Assembly (NCBI RefSeq): GCF_023516435.1
Contig: NZ_CP097332.1
Span: 1,302,001 to 1,366,000, forward strand
DNA: 64,000 nt
Source: Jatrophihabitans telluris
Lineage (GTDB): Bacteria > Actinomycetota > Actinomycetes > Mycobacteriales > Jatrophihabitantaceae
Direction: 5' to 3'
Shown: piece by piece, positions 36,945-44,569 of the stretch
How the letters are laid out: every line of letters begins with the position of its first letter
How positions within the stretch are numbered: position 1 is the first letter of the stretch
Notes under the pieces: model-generated
The model's database searches: none
What the model saw: the letters and a program-made list of their open reading frames with translations, nothing else
Told to the model about the DNA's origin: nothing
Made by a program: the position numbers and the translations under genes

Positions 36945-37263
36945 TCTCGTCGCTGCGCCGGGGGCCCTTGCGGACCTGCCGGCTACCCCTTTCGTCCTGG
37001 AAACGTGGGTTACCGCCCTGATTTGGAGGCAACTCATCGCGATGACGATCGGCATCACGATAGCGTTCCGGAGAGTAGTTGAACCCTTTTGGCGCTCGAC
37101 TTTCGCACGAGTTTCGCCATGCGCTGTGGGCACATCAGGGCTCCAGGACTTCTCTGTCCTCGGCGCCCGAATTCTGGGCTGACGAAGTGCGACGTGTGGG
37201 GCTTACCGAACAAACCCCTCGTCAGTTCGTCAATTGCCGATCAGCCGGGCAGGTCGAAAATGA
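36945..37263. other. 319-bp gene-free region upstream of the TetR-like gene
   Basis: I see no convincing gene on either strand; open frames here lack coding features or homology. It must hold the promoter of the TetR-like gene. I looked for a gamma-butyrolactone-receptor operator (a 20-26-bp AT-richer palindrome) and found only weak halves, such as ACCGAACAAACC near 37205. Confidence 0.5.
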
Positions 37264-37292
37264 CACAGCCCCCGGTTTGGCCGGGGGCTGTG
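37264..37292 (-). terminator. Hairpin terminator after tRNA-His
   Basis: Perfect 12-bp arms CACAGCCCCCGG / CCGGGGGCTGTG with a 5-bp loop lie 4 bp after the tRNA-His 3' end. On the tRNA strand they are followed by GTGTCATTTTCG, a modest T run. Confidence 0.8.
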
Positions 37293-37296
37293 GTGG

Positions 37297-37370
37297 GGTG
37301 AGCGACGGGGCTCGAACCCGCGACATCCTGGACCACAACCAGGTGCTCTACCAGCTGAGCTACGCCCACC
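37297..37370 (-). tRNA. tRNA-His (GUG)
   Basis: The acceptor stem is GTGGGCG/CGCTCAC, the anticodon stem CCTGG/CCAGG with loop TTGTGGT (anticodon GTG), T loop TTCGAGC. The extra G at position -1 and C73, the histidine identity pair, are both present. It is located just after orn, as in other actinobacteria. Confidence 0.95.
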
Positions 37371-37405
37371 ATTGCTCGATGGACCGGTGGTCCATCCGAG
37401 CCGGA

Positions 37406-38125
37406 TCAGTCTAGCTGCTCGGCACCCATGGTCTCGACCGGGTTGTCGACGACCGGGTCGCTCTGCGCCGGGCTGGCTGCCGCGCCGTTGCTCGCCGGAT
37501 GAGCCGCAGAGCCCCCGGGCTCCAGCACTGCGGCCGCAGCCGCGACGGCGGCTTCCTCGGTTGTCGGGCCGGGCGGCGCGACGAAGACGGTGTTGCGGTA
37601 GTAGCGCAGCTCGTGAACGCTTTCGGCGATGTCGGCCAGCGCGCGATGCGCGAGTCCCTTCGGTGGCTGCCCGAAATACACCTTCGGGTACCAACGGCGG
37701 GCCAGCTCCTTGATCGAGGAGACGTCGATCATCCGGTAGTGCAAGAACCCGTCCAGCCCAGGCATGTCCCGAGCGATGAAACCGCGATCGGTGGCAATCG
37801 AGTTCCCGCACAGGGGCGCCGTCTTGGGTTCGGGTACGAAGCGCTTGATGTAGTCGAGCACCTGCCGTTCGGCATCGCCCAGGGTCACGGCTGACGCGCG
37901 CACCAAGTCCGTCAGGCCGGAGGTCTCGTGCATCTGCTTAACGAACGGCACCATCGTGTCGAGGACGTCGTCGGCACAGCCGATGACGATGTCCATGCCA
38001 TCGTCGATGATGTTCAGATCGCCGTCAGTGATCAGTACGGCGATCTCGATCAACGCGTCGCGACCGAGTTCCAGCCCGGTCATCTCGCAGTCGATCCATA
38101 CCAGTTTGTCAGTGCGCTCGCTCAC
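37406..38125 (-). CDS. orn: Oligoribonuclease
   Basis: A 239-residue DEDDh exonuclease that degrades 2-5-nt RNAs, including pGpG from c-di-GMP breakdown. The first acidic pair is Asp12 and Glu14 (WIDCEMTGL). [12 protein letters not shown] and [14 protein letters not shown] hold the remaining Asp/His. The last 45 residues are a low-complexity Ala/Pro-rich tail ([19 protein letters not shown]) not found in enterobacterial Orn. Start is GTG 38125. tRNA-His follows 35 bp later. It is a plausible partner of the PilZ receptor in c-di-GMP turnover. Confidence 0.95.
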   Translation of the reverse strand: MSERTDKLVWIDCEMTGLELGRDALIEIAVLITDGDLNIIDDGMDIVIGCADDVLDTMVPFVKQMHETSGLTDLVRASAVTLGDAERQVLDYIKRFVPEPKTAPLCGNSIATDRGFIARDMPGLDGFLHYRMIDVSSIKELARRWYPKVYFGQPPKGLAHRALADIAESVHELRYYRNTVFVAPPGPTTEEAAVAAAAAVLEPGGSAAHPASNGAAASPAQSDPVVDNPVETMGAEQLD

Positions 38126-38133
38126 GGTTGCCG

Positions 38134-38139
38134 AGCGTA
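38134..38139 (-). promoter_or_regulatory. Putative -10 element of orn (TACGCT)
   Basis: On the minus strand TACGCT is followed by 8 bp and the GTG start. Confidence 0.35.
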
Positions 38140-38195
38140 GAGCACGGTGCTGTCCCGCGTCGCGTCGCGTGCCGCGCGCTCCCGGTGGGCCGCAG

Positions 38196-38268
38196 TGCCC
38201 CCAGCAGGGATCGAACCTGCGACCAACCGCTTAGAAGGCGGCTGCTCTATCCGCTGAGCTATGGGGGC
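38196..38268 (-). tRNA. tRNA-Arg (UCU)
   Basis: A 73-nt cloverleaf. The acceptor stem is GCCCCCA/TGGGGGC, anticodon stem GCCGC/GCGGT with loop CTTCTAA (anticodon TCT), T stem GCAGG/CCTGC, discriminator A. It reads the rare AGA codon. No CCA is encoded. Confidence 0.95.
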
Positions 38269-38279
38269 CCGCGGCAATG

Positions 38280-38429
38280 TTATCGGCGGCGGTCTCCCCG
38301 ATCGGTCGGTGGACGAGGGTGTGGCGTGCCCGCCCACAGACCGAAGGACGTGTCACGGGAGTCGGTGCCCCAGAATCCCAACCCGGCGGCGACAACGGCG
38401 AAGAGGATGACAACGAGAAGGATGCTCAT
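38280..38429 (-). CDS. Small hydrophobic membrane protein (49 residues)
   Basis: The ATG at 38429 opens a 49-codon frame: MSILLVVILFAVVAAGLGFWG followed by a polar tail with TDSRDTSFGLWAG and a Pro/Arg-rich end. One N-terminal transmembrane helix and a soluble tail are evident, the shape of small single-pass proteins seen in actinobacteria. No Shine-Dalgarno is clear. It is divergent from the glxA-like gene with a shared 95-bp control region that has TGGCAGAAATG repeats. It ends 11 bp before tRNA-Arg. No function can be given. Confidence 0.5.
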   Translation of the reverse strand: MSILLVVILFAVVAAGLGFWGTDSRDTSFGLWAGTPHPRPPTDRGDRRR

Positions 38430-38517
38430 GGCAGAAATGGTGGCCTACAACAAGATCGCGCCACGAGTGGCAGAAATGACGCTCTTAGTTGATTTCCTGC
38501 CAGTTCCGTCGGCAGAA
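38429..38517. promoter_or_regulatory. TGGCAGAAATG direct repeats and a CTGCC/GGCAG palindrome upstream of the GlxA-type regulator
   Basis: The 11-mer TGGCAGAAATG occurs at 38429-38439 and 38468-38478. A related half, CGGCAGAATG, follows near 38509, paired with CTGCCA about 10 bp before it. They occupy the divergent promoter region and look like binding sites of the adjacent AraC-type regulator. Confidence 0.5.
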
Positions 38518-38524
38518 TGACCGC

Positions 38525-39481
38525 ATGGCTCTGAACAAGGTGGTCACCCTCATCTTCGACGGCATCCACCCGTTCGAGTTCGGGGTCGCCTGTGAGGCGT
38601 TCGGGATCGATCGATCCGATCAAGGTTTGCCCGTCTACGACTTCGTGGTGGCGTCGGAGGCAGCCGGGCCCGTGCAGACGTACAACCGGTTCAGCATGTC
38701 CACCGATGACCGCTTCAGCGAGGCCCTGGACGCCGATCTGGTCATCGTCTCCGCCGGGGAGACCGCGAAGGCCCCGCCCGCCGTCGTTGCCACCCTGCGG
38801 CAGGCGTACGACAACGGCGCACGCGTGATGGCGTTGTGCTCGGGCGCATTCGTGCTCGGGGAGGCCGGCCTGCTCGACGGGCGCGACTGCACGACCCATT
38901 GGCGGCACGCCGCGGAGTTGGCCCGGCGCTACCCGCAGGCCCGGGTGGACCCGAACGTGCTCTACGTCTGTGACGGTCGGGTTTACACCTCCGCGGGTAC
39001 CGCCGCCGGCCTGGACCTGTGCCTGCACCTGATGCGCACGGTGCACGGCGCTGACGTTGCCAATGCCGTCGCCCGCCGCATGGTGGTGCCGCCGCACCGC
39101 GATGGCGGCCAGGCCCAGTACATCAACCAGCCCGTCTCGCCGACGGGCACGGACGGCCTGAGCGAACTGATGGATGAACTACTGACCGAACTGGACGAGA
39201 TCCACACCGTGAATTCGATGGCCGCGCGGGTGAACATGAGCTCGCGGACCTTCGCCCGCAAATTCAACGAGGCCACCGGGACAACTCCGCACTCCTGGTT
39301 GCTTCGTCAGCGGGTGTTGTACGCCCGGCAGCAGTTGGAGTCGACTCAGGAGCCCATCGAGCGCATAGCCCAGACTTCTGGTTTCGGCACCGCCGCCTTG
39401 CTGCGGCACCATTTCCAGCGGCACACCGGTGTCGCTCCGACTGCATATCGACGGGCCTTCTCGGCGATTCATCACCGCTGA
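38525..39481 (+). CDS. GlxA-family AraC-type regulator (DJ-1/PfpI plus HTH)
   Basis: 318 residues. The N-terminal DJ-1/PfpI-like domain (VVTLIFDGIHPFEFGVACEAFGID; nucleophile-elbow-like MALCSGAFVLGEAGLLDG) senses a ligand. The C-terminal double HTH reads VNMSSRTFARKFNEATGTTPHSWLLRQRVLYARQQLESTQEPIERIAQTSGFGTAALLRHHFQRHTGVAPTAYRR. The ligand is unknown. The start ATG at 38525 is only 7 bp after the last operator-like half-site, in line with autoregulation. Confidence 0.92.
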   Translation: MALNKVVTLIFDGIHPFEFGVACEAFGIDRSDQGLPVYDFVVASEAAGPVQTYNRFSMSTDDRFSEALDADLVIVSAGETAKAPPAVVATLRQAYDNGARVMALCSGAFVLGEAGLLDGRDCTTHWRHAAELARRYPQARVDPNVLYVCDGRVYTSAGTAAGLDLCLHLMRTVHGADVANAVARRMVVPPHRDGGQAQYINQPVSPTGTDGLSELMDELLTELDEIHTVNSMAARVNMSSRTFARKFNEATGTTPHSWLLRQRVLYARQQLESTQEPIERIAQTSGFGTAALLRHHFQRHTGVAPTAYRRAFSAIHHR

Positions 39482-39605
39482 GACCCATGGCGACACACGT
39501 CGTTGAAACGTGACGAGTTTCCGCCCGAGGCTTGGGTTGAATCGGGAGCCGACGCCGTCGATGGCCTGCGTACACTCCGTCCGTGTTCCTCATGAACGGT
39601 GTTTC

Positions 39606-40342
39606 GTGAAGCTCCCGCGCCTTTCCGGCGAGGTCGAGCGCAGGCTGCTGATCAACTATCGGGTCGACCCGTCCGTCATCGGACCTATGCTGCCCGCTCC
39701 ATTCCGGCCGCAAATGGTCAACGGATTCGCGGTGGCCGGAATCTGCTTGATCCGCCTCGGGTCGATGCGACCTTACGGATTGCCGTCCTGGATCGGTTTG
39801 CGTAGTGAGAACGCAGCGCACCGGGTCGCGGTGCAGTGGGACTCGCCGACCGGGTTGCGAAACGGCGTCTACATTCCCCGCCGTGACAGCAATTCGCTGG
39901 TGAACGTGGCGGTTGGTGGCCGCCTCTTTCCCGGGGCCCACCACCGTGCCTCCTTCGAGGTGGCTGAATCGCCTTCGGAGCTCAGTGTCGCGTTCACCTC
40001 TCGCGATCGGAGCGCCGATGTGAACGTCGTCGTCAGGGTCGAGGCAGATCTCACGGGTAGCGCACTGTTTGACGACACCGCAGCGGCCTCCGCATTCTTC
40101 GAGCAAGGATCGACAGGATTCTCCGCGACCCCGACCTCACCCGGTTCGACGGACTCGCCCTCCACACGCCCGTATGGCGAGTCGAGCCGGGCACGGTGTT
40201 AGAGGCACATTCGTCCTTCTTTTCCGACCGATCGACGTTCCCCGCAGGATCGGCAGAACTTGACTGCGCGCTCGTCATGCGGCGTATCCCCGTTACCTGG
40301 CAGCCGCTGCCGCCGCTGCGAGCCAACGTCGCGACGGCGTAG
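39606..40342 (+). pseudogene. DUF2071 protein gene with a -1 frameshift
   Basis: The first frame (GTG 39606 to about 40130) encodes a YqjF/DUF2071 protein: RLLINYRVDPSVIGPMLPAPFRPQMVNGFAVAGICLIRL, then GVYIPRRDSNSLVNVAVGGRLFPG. At a run of four C near 40128-40132 the frame is lost. The next frame continues the family without a gap (PDLTRFDGLALHTPVWRVEPG, then SSFFSDRSTFPAGSAELDCALVMRRIPVTW) to a TAG at 40340. One missing C explains it. It is either a real pseudogene, a phase-variable poly-C, or a sequencing error. Confidence 0.8.
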
Positions 40343-40465
40343 AAATCCTTCGGAATCGCGGTCGTCGGGAGGTTTTCGCGGCACGGTCCCACACCGGTGA
40401 CCAGGCGCGCACATCGGATCGCGAGGGTGGGAGCAAAGGAGTTCGCCGGAGCCTGCGCGGGCGCG

Positions 40466-40471
40466 TATCGT
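40466..40471 (+). promoter_or_regulatory. Putative -10 element of the CMD-family gene (TATCGT)
   Basis: TATCGT, 7 bp, then GTG 40479; predicts a leaderless message. Confidence 0.35.
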
Positions 40472-40478
40472 CCGGCCT

Positions 40479-40871
40479 GTGTCCGGCGGTGAGGATTTCG
40501 ACAGAGGTTTGCGCATCCGTCGCGAGGTCCTTGGCGACGAGTTCGTCGATGCCAACCTGTCCGGTTCGGACGCGTTCATGATGACGTTCCAGCACCTTGT
40601 CACCGAGCTCGCCTGGGGGCGTGCCTGGAGCGGAACGGCGCTTGACCGTAAGACGAAAGCGCTCCTGACACTCGGCATGCTCGCGGCACTGGGCCGCTAC
40701 GAGGAATTGGCCATCTACGTTCCGGGCGCGCTCGCCACCGGCGCGACGGTGGCCGAGATCGAGGAAGTACTCGTTCACATCACCATCTATTGCGGGACGC
40801 CTGCCGGCCGCCAGTCCTTCCAGGCGGTTCATGAAGCGCTCCGCTCCACCGGTGCGATTGCCGCCGAGTAA
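40479..40871 (+). CDS. Carboxymuconolactone decarboxylase-family protein
   Basis: A 130-residue helical protein similar to PcaC: LGDEFVDANLSGSDAFMMTFQHLVTELAWGRAWSG, LDRKTKALLTLGMLAALGRYEEL, and GATVAEIEEVLVHITIYCGTPAGRQSF. PcaC-type enzymes decarboxylate gamma-carboxymuconolactone, but no other protocatechuate genes are present here, so the true substrate is unknown. Start is GTG 40479. It stands alone between the broken DUF2071 gene and ssb. Confidence 0.85.
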   Translation: MSGGEDFDRGLRIRREVLGDEFVDANLSGSDAFMMTFQHLVTELAWGRAWSGTALDRKTKALLTLGMLAALGRYEELAIYVPGALATGATVAEIEEVLVHITIYCGTPAGRQSFQAVHEALRSTGAIAAE

Positions 40872-40909
40872 GCCCGCAGCGGGGCGCACGCCCGGCCACC
40901 GAATCGCCG

Positions 40910-40937
40910 CTGTCCACAGCCGTCGGACTTGTCCACA
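40910..40937 (+). promoter_or_regulatory. Two DnaA-box-like sites upstream of ssb
   Basis: CTGTCCACA (40910-40918) and TTGTCCACA (40929-40937) lie in the same orientation, 19 bp apart. The second is a perfect match to the actinobacterial DnaA-box consensus. They lie 114-141 bp before the ssb start, so DnaA could tune ssb expression. Confidence 0.5.
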
Positions 40938-41050
40938 ATCTGGGCCGTCGCGCCCCAGATCATGCTCGGACGGGGTGAGGTGGAGCCAAGCCCTTCCCGG
41001 GCCACGGGCCGCTGGCCCGGTCACCTCGTATCTCCTGAAAGGGCCGTGCA

Positions 41051-41545
41051 ATGAACGGAACCCAGATCACCGTCGTGGGCAACATTGTCGACGACGTCGT
41101 CGTGAAGCCCACTCAGAACGGCGACTCTCGCGTCGCATTCCGGGTGGGCTCGACGGAGCGTTACCAGGACCGTGAGACCAAGCAGTGGGTCGATGGCAAG
41201 AAGTTGTTCATCGGCGTCGTGTGCTGGCGCGAGCAGGCCGACAACGTGGCTGCGTCCCTGCAGAAGGGCGATCCAGTGATCGTTGTCGGCAAGCTTGCGT
41301 CCCATCAGTACGTGCGCGGCGAGGAGAACCGGATCAACTTCGAGATCACGGCGCAGTCGGTCGGTCCCGATCTCTCGCGCGGCAGCGCGACGTTCACCAA
41401 ACGGCGGCGCATGTCGGGCAGTTCGATGCCCGCCGATGCCGATGGTCTGCCCGCAATGTATGAGGACGAGTCATACGTCGCCGAAGGCGACCCGATCGGG
41501 GGTGAGCTGGTCGGCGCTGGTCACGCCTCCGCGCAGGCAGGCTGA
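41051..41545 (+). CDS. ssb: Single-stranded DNA-binding protein, SsbB-type
   Basis: 164 residues. The OB fold reads MNGTQITVVGNIVDDVVVKPTQNGDSRVAFRVGSTERYQDRETKQWVDGKKLFIGVVCWREQADNVAASLQKGDPVIVVGKL. The C-terminus (GGELVGAGHASAQAG) lacks the acidic DDDIPF-type tip of replicative SSB. This suggests the paralogue SsbB; M. tuberculosis has one in the same place before ettA. GAAAGGG stands upstream of ATG 41051. Its last 325 bp are duplicated at 44781-45105. Confidence 0.92.
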   Translation: MNGTQITVVGNIVDDVVVKPTQNGDSRVAFRVGSTERYQDRETKQWVDGKKLFIGVVCWREQADNVAASLQKGDPVIVVGKLASHQYVRGEENRINFEITAQSVGPDLSRGSATFTKRRRMSGSSMPADADGLPAMYEDESYVAEGDPIGGELVGAGHASAQAG

Positions 41546-41592
41546 GCGTGCCGCTCCCGCACCTCGGTTGCCGCTCCGCGCCGGCGAACGTG

Positions 41593-41624
41593 CCGAGGGG
41601 TCGGATGACGATCCGACCCCTCGG
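41593..41624. terminator. Bidirectional terminator after ssb (copy 1)
   Basis: Perfect 14-bp arms (CCGAGGGGTCGGAT and its complement) pair around GACG, between the convergent ssb and SDR reading frames. It is duplicated at 45153-45184. Confidence 0.85.
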
Positions 41625-41668
41625 GTTGTCAGGCGGGGCGAGGTCGCGCGCTCGACACGTGGGTGCCG

Positions 41669-41784
41669 TTACGCGCCGTGCGCCTCGATCGATACGGACT
41701 CCCACTTCTCCCAGGTCGCGAGTCGGGACTCGTAGTCCTTGCGGGCCATGGCGAGCGGGCCGTCGCCGAAGAAGATCCGCAGCG
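41669..41784 (-). pseudogene. 3' fragment of the SDR gene, cut at the duplication boundary
   Basis: It encodes only the last 38 codons of the dehydrogenase that is intact at 45229-46056 (PPLRIFFGDGPLAMARKDYE to the stop). Similarity ends exactly at 41784. It cannot be functional. Confidence 0.93.
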
Positions 41785-41997
41785 CTGGGCGAAACAACCT
41801 TCCAAGAGTCGTACATCCCGGGTAGCTCCACTTCTCGGACCGACTACGCGAACAGTCAATGGCTGACCCCTCTGGGCTGGCAAGACGTCCACTGCTCGGA
41901 TCTTGTTCGTTCAGACACACACGTAAATAGCAATCAGGTCGTCCTTGCCTCGGGCGACGACTGCGCTCACTTCCAGATTTGGGACACGAGATCCTGA
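41785..41997 (+). pseudogene. 5'-truncated C-terminal coding fragment at the insert's left end
   Basis: Starting directly at the duplication boundary, 70 sense codons run to a TGA at 41995: LGETTFQESYIPGSSTSRTDYANSQWLTPLGWQDVHCSDL and so on, ending HFQIWDTRS. Composition and codon use look like the C-terminus of a real exported or surface protein (Ser/Thr/Asp-rich, two Cys), but the N-terminal part is not present at either junction. It has no own start signal. I do not recognise the family. Confidence 0.5.
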
Positions 41998-42074
41998 ACT
42001 GCAACAAACCCGATGACTTAGCGCATCAACAGTAGGCAACGACCAACCCCTGCCGATGGCTCCTGAGGACCCCG

Positions 42075-42671
42075 ATGTCCGATCTACTTAATTTAGAGCC
42101 CCCTTCCCCGGTGCGCCCATCCCCCGCGGGTTGGGCCGTGGCCGGAGCGCTCGTTGTTGCCGTGGCGCTCGCCTCCGTCGCCATCTTCATTGCTGCGCAC
42201 AAAACGCAGGGCCGCGCGCGGAACCAAGCGGCTCCTGGCGCGCCGGTTTCGGCAAGTGCGCAGCCGTCGGCCGCCACCCTCACGCTTCTGAATGGCAAGG
42301 TCACGGAAGATCAACCCCCGGCCGGGACTACGGCAACCATCTCCGAAGACGCGGCACTGGCGCTGTATAACAAGTTTGCAAACAAGTCCGACAAGCAACC
42401 AACTTCGTCGCTGGTTCTGTTCACGGACCAGACATACGGCGGGGATGCGCCTCTGGGCTCGCCGGCTCGAGCTCCCTACAACCGCGTTCTCGCTTGGGAC
42501 TTCCTCGTCACCGGAGTTCAGGGGGGCGGTATTAACAGCGGAGGCTATGACCCTGGGTCAACTCCATCGCCGCGACCCCTGTCCACGTCAGCAAACTGCG
42601 ACTACCACTACATCATCAACGCCACAACGGGCGACGACATGGAGAGTTGGATTACCTGCCCGGCAGGGTGA
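42075..42671 (+). CDS. Membrane-anchored hypothetical protein within the insert
   Basis: 198 residues. A short Pro-rich cytoplasmic N-terminus is followed by one transmembrane helix at about 20-40 (WAVAGALVVAVALASVAIFIAAH). An extracellular domain of about 155 residues follows, containing TEDQPPAGTTATISEDAALALYN, a Gly-rich GVQGGGINSGGYDPGS loop, and two Cys (NCDYH; ITCPAG). This is the shape of small actinobacterial surface proteins. TGAGGA precedes ATG 42075. A hairpin at 42676 may end its transcript. No function can be assigned. Confidence 0.7.
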   Translation: MSDLLNLEPPSPVRPSPAGWAVAGALVVAVALASVAIFIAAHKTQGRARNQAAPGAPVSASAQPSAATLTLLNGKVTEDQPPAGTTATISEDAALALYNKFANKSDKQPTSSLVLFTDQTYGGDAPLGSPARAPYNRVLAWDFLVTGVQGGGINSGGYDPGSTPSPRPLSTSANCDYHYIINATTGDDMESWITCPAG

Positions 42672-42675
42672 TATT

Positions 42676-42693
42676 CGTGGCCACTCGGCCACG
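42676..42693 (+). terminator. Short hairpin after the membrane-anchored protein gene
   Basis: CGTGGCC/GGCCACG around a 4-bp loop, 5 bp after the stop and followed by TTCGTTG. Confidence 0.5.
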
Positions 42694-42884
42694 TTCGTTG
42701 CCCGGTGGACCGAGGACTGCTCCTCGTCGGTGTGCGGTGGCGGAACCTTCGTCGGGTGTGAACACGCGCAGAGGCGCTATTCCGAATGATGACGAACCCC
42801 CTCCGCCTTATTGGTCCGAAACCTCGTCCGCTCATGCCGAAAGTCGGATGTTCCCAAGGCCCTCCGAAGTGGCAAAGTAGCGCC

Positions 42885-43157
42885 ATGGCCGACCTGACGA
42901 CGAGACTCTCGAAACGCGTCGCGCGCGACTTTCCAGAGCCGGGTAGCGCCCAGGAAGTCGCACGTATCGTTGGGGAGACCAGCGACAGCGAGCGCATCCA
43001 GGCGGCAATCGTCCTGTGGGGTCAAGGCGATCTCGTCAGGCTCCTCTACGCCAAGCGACTAGCTGATGAGGATTGGCGCGATGTCCTGATGCAGGCTGAC
43101 CTCGCCGACGATGACTGGCGAGACAAGCTCGACGCAGAACTGGGTACGTCGGGCTAA
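42885..43157 (+). CDS. Small acidic hypothetical protein in the insert
   Basis: 90 residues beginning MADLTTRLSKRVARDFPEPGSAQEVARIVGE, with an acidic C-terminal half including LADEDWRDVLMQADLADDDWRDKLDAELG. The xxDWRDxLxxAxLxDxDW pattern is one I associate with uncharacterised actinobacterial proteins often near immunity genes, but I cannot name a domain. The ATG at 42885 is preferred over a longer upstream frame because the homologous-looking region begins there. It ends against a convergent probable immunity gene. Confidence 0.65.
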   Translation: MADLTTRLSKRVARDFPEPGSAQEVARIVGETSDSERIQAAIVLWGQGDLVRLLYAKRLADEDWRDVLMQADLADDDWRDKLDAELGTSG

Positions 43158-43217
43158 GAGCCGAAAGCGACCGCAACTCCCGCGGATCGCGCATGGTCGT
43201 GCCGATGCGCGTGTGCC

Positions 43218-43245
43218 TTGGCTACCTGTCAGGACAGGTAGCCAA
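43218..43245. terminator. Perfect hairpin between two convergent insert genes
   Basis: Two 13-bp arms (TTGGCTACCTGTC and its complement) meet over a 2-bp loop. One arm includes the last codons and stop of the minus-strand gene 43222-43494. Confidence 0.75.
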
Positions 43246-43494
43246 CGCTCGCACCGCCCGATCGGTCAGCTGCAACCGCTCGACCAGCGTGAGCAGGTCG
43301 GCCCGCTCGTCTGCCGCCAGCGGCTGGTCGTACTCGCTGAGCTGATCGGCCATCTGTTCCACGGCCAGACCCACTTCGCCGACGTCAATTAACTCAGCAA
43401 TCAGCGAGCCGTCCGTGCTCGACAGCCGGTCGTCTAGTCGGATCAGCAAGCCGCGTAGCTGCCCGGCGATCTCCTCATACTCGGCACCATCCAC
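43222..43494 (-). CDS. Probable MafI-like immunity protein
   Basis: A 90-residue helical protein: AEYEEIAGQLRGLLIRLDDRLSSTDGSLIAELIDVGEVGLAVEQMADQLSEYDQPLAADERADLLTLVERLQL. The GExGLAxExxxxxLxExxxPL pattern and size resemble MafI-family immunity proteins that neutralise polymorphic toxins. No matching toxin gene is present in the insert, so it would be an orphan immunity gene. Start is GTG 43494. The assignment is from memory of the family and needs a profile search. Confidence 0.55.
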   Translation of the reverse strand: MDGAEYEEIAGQLRGLLIRLDDRLSSTDGSLIAELIDVGEVGLAVEQMADQLSEYDQPLAADERADLLTLVERLQLTDRAVRALATCPDR

Positions 43495-43526
43495 CAGATG
43501 ATGGTCTCAGGTCAGCGGCCGATCAC

Positions 43527-43564
43527 GCCGCTGATCGGGCGCGGAAGAGATAGCGTCCGACTCT
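43527..43564 (+). repeat. 37-38-bp repeat of the insert, copy 1
   Basis: A unit starting GCCGCTGATCGGGCGCGGAA and ending TAGCGTCCGACTCT recurs at 44570-44664. It stands between two insert genes and is unlike the GTTGASGTTGCC family. Confidence 0.8.
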
Positions 43565-43665
43565 GCCGAGGATCGCGCGTTGCCCTGAACGCCCGCTCCC
43601 TGCCGCTGAGTGCGCGGTCGTCCGATGTGCGGACGGGGCCGTGCCCGGCATGATTCGATTGGCGC

Positions 43666-44061
43666 GTGACTGAAGTATTGGGCGCCATTGTCCGGGAGAA
43701 GTGGACGTCGTTGCTGGCTGACGGATTCGACATCGTCGAGGAAGATCCCCACCTGCTGTTGCTGAAGTCGTCGATCGTGACCGTCCGGGTTGTGCTCGAC
43801 CCGCGAGGCGAGGTTGACATCGACGTCTTCCGAACGGGAGGCGAGCGACTATACGGCTGGGCCTACACGGGCATTGTCGGCAGGGCATCGGTCGGTCGCC
43901 TGCTGGAGATTGCCCTAGCCCAAATGCGGCAAGAACCTGCGATCCTGCGCGGCGACGCCGAGTTCTATGAAGCTCTCGCCAACGAGAAAAGGGCGAGAGC
44001 CCACGCCATGACCGAGTACCACGCGGGGCGAGGCCCGCGTCCAGGTCGTCGCCTTCCGTAG
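43666..44061 (+). CDS. Hypothetical protein of the insert, immunity-like size
   Basis: 131 residues starting at GTG 43666: TEVLGAIVREKWTSLLADGFDIVEEDPHLLLLKSSIVTVRVVLDPRGEVDIDVFRTGGERLYGWAYTGIVG. An alpha/beta N-terminal half with a strand-rich core (HLLLLKSSIVTVRVVLD) is followed by a basic C-terminal tail (EKRARAHAMTEYHAGRGPRPGRRLP). This shape is common in polymorphic-toxin immunity proteins, and the neighbour at 43222 looks like one. I recognise no specific family. Confidence 0.6.
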   Translation: MTEVLGAIVREKWTSLLADGFDIVEEDPHLLLLKSSIVTVRVVLDPRGEVDIDVFRTGGERLYGWAYTGIVGRASVGRLLEIALAQMRQEPAILRGDAEFYEALANEKRARAHAMTEYHAGRGPRPGRRLP

Positions 44062-44163
44062 GACGCCCCGAATCGCATGCCGCTGGCCGGGCGAGCGTAG
44101 CCGCCCTCAATTGCCGCGAGTTGCGCGTCGGCGGCGCGGAACGCGCCCTGACACCATGTAGGT

Positions 44164-44556
44164 GTGGATGAACTGACTGCCGATGCCGCGATCACCCTTG
44201 GCGGCTGGGACGCCCGCTGCGCGGTCACGCTCGCCGTGGCGTCGGCTGGCGACATCGCCGCGGCGCTGGTAAACACCAATGGCGACGGGGCGGTCATCGA
44301 ACTCGATCAGTACGAACGCGACGCTGCAGGGCACTGGAACGAGATCGGGAGCGGCAGCGCTGGGGACGCGGGATCGTCGTGGTCACCGCGCCTGACGGCG
44401 GCCTGGGGACGGACAGACTCCCTTGCGTCCGTCGAAATCGAATACCTCGGCAGTCGACGCCGGGTCATCGCGTCGGCCGCCGGTTGGTGGCTGTTCATCG
44501 CTCCCGCAACACCCAACCATCGAGCGCTCCCAAGCGTCATCGCGCCGCTGTCGTAA
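44164..44556 (+). CDS. Hypothetical protein of the insert
   Basis: 130 residues from GTG 44164. It has alternating strand-like segments (ITLGGWDARCAVTLAVASAGDIAAALVNTNGDGAVIELDQYERD, SLASVEIEYLGSRRRVIASAAGWWLFIAPA) and no membrane helix or known motif. It could be another immunity-type protein. It is followed within 15 bp by the repeat block at 44570. Confidence 0.55.
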   Translation: MDELTADAAITLGGWDARCAVTLAVASAGDIAAALVNTNGDGAVIELDQYERDAAGHWNEIGSGSAGDAGSSWSPRLTAAWGRTDSLASVEIEYLGSRRRVIASAAGWWLFIAPATPNHRALPSVIAPLS

Positions 44557-44569
44557 CGCGACCGGATTT

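Larger units (their letters stand above)
41221..41784 (+). repeat. 564-bp direct duplication, copy 1 (3' half of ssb to 3' end of SDR gene)
   Basis: It is identical to 44781-45344 at a fixed offset of 3560 bp except C/G at 41431/44991 and A/T at 41495/45055. Both ends fall inside genes: the left end within ssb, the right end within a truncated SDR gene. It marks the left boundary of a 2996-bp insert. Confidence 0.97.

Noticed and set aside
36945..37263. A gamma-butyrolactone-receptor operator upstream of the TetR-like gene
   Set aside because: Only weak half-sites such as ACCGAACAAACC are visible; no convincing palindrome of the required length.
41548..41997. A 149-residue gene spanning the left junction
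   Set aside because: Its first half is antisense to the SDR remnant and continues only by chance into the truncated insert frame.
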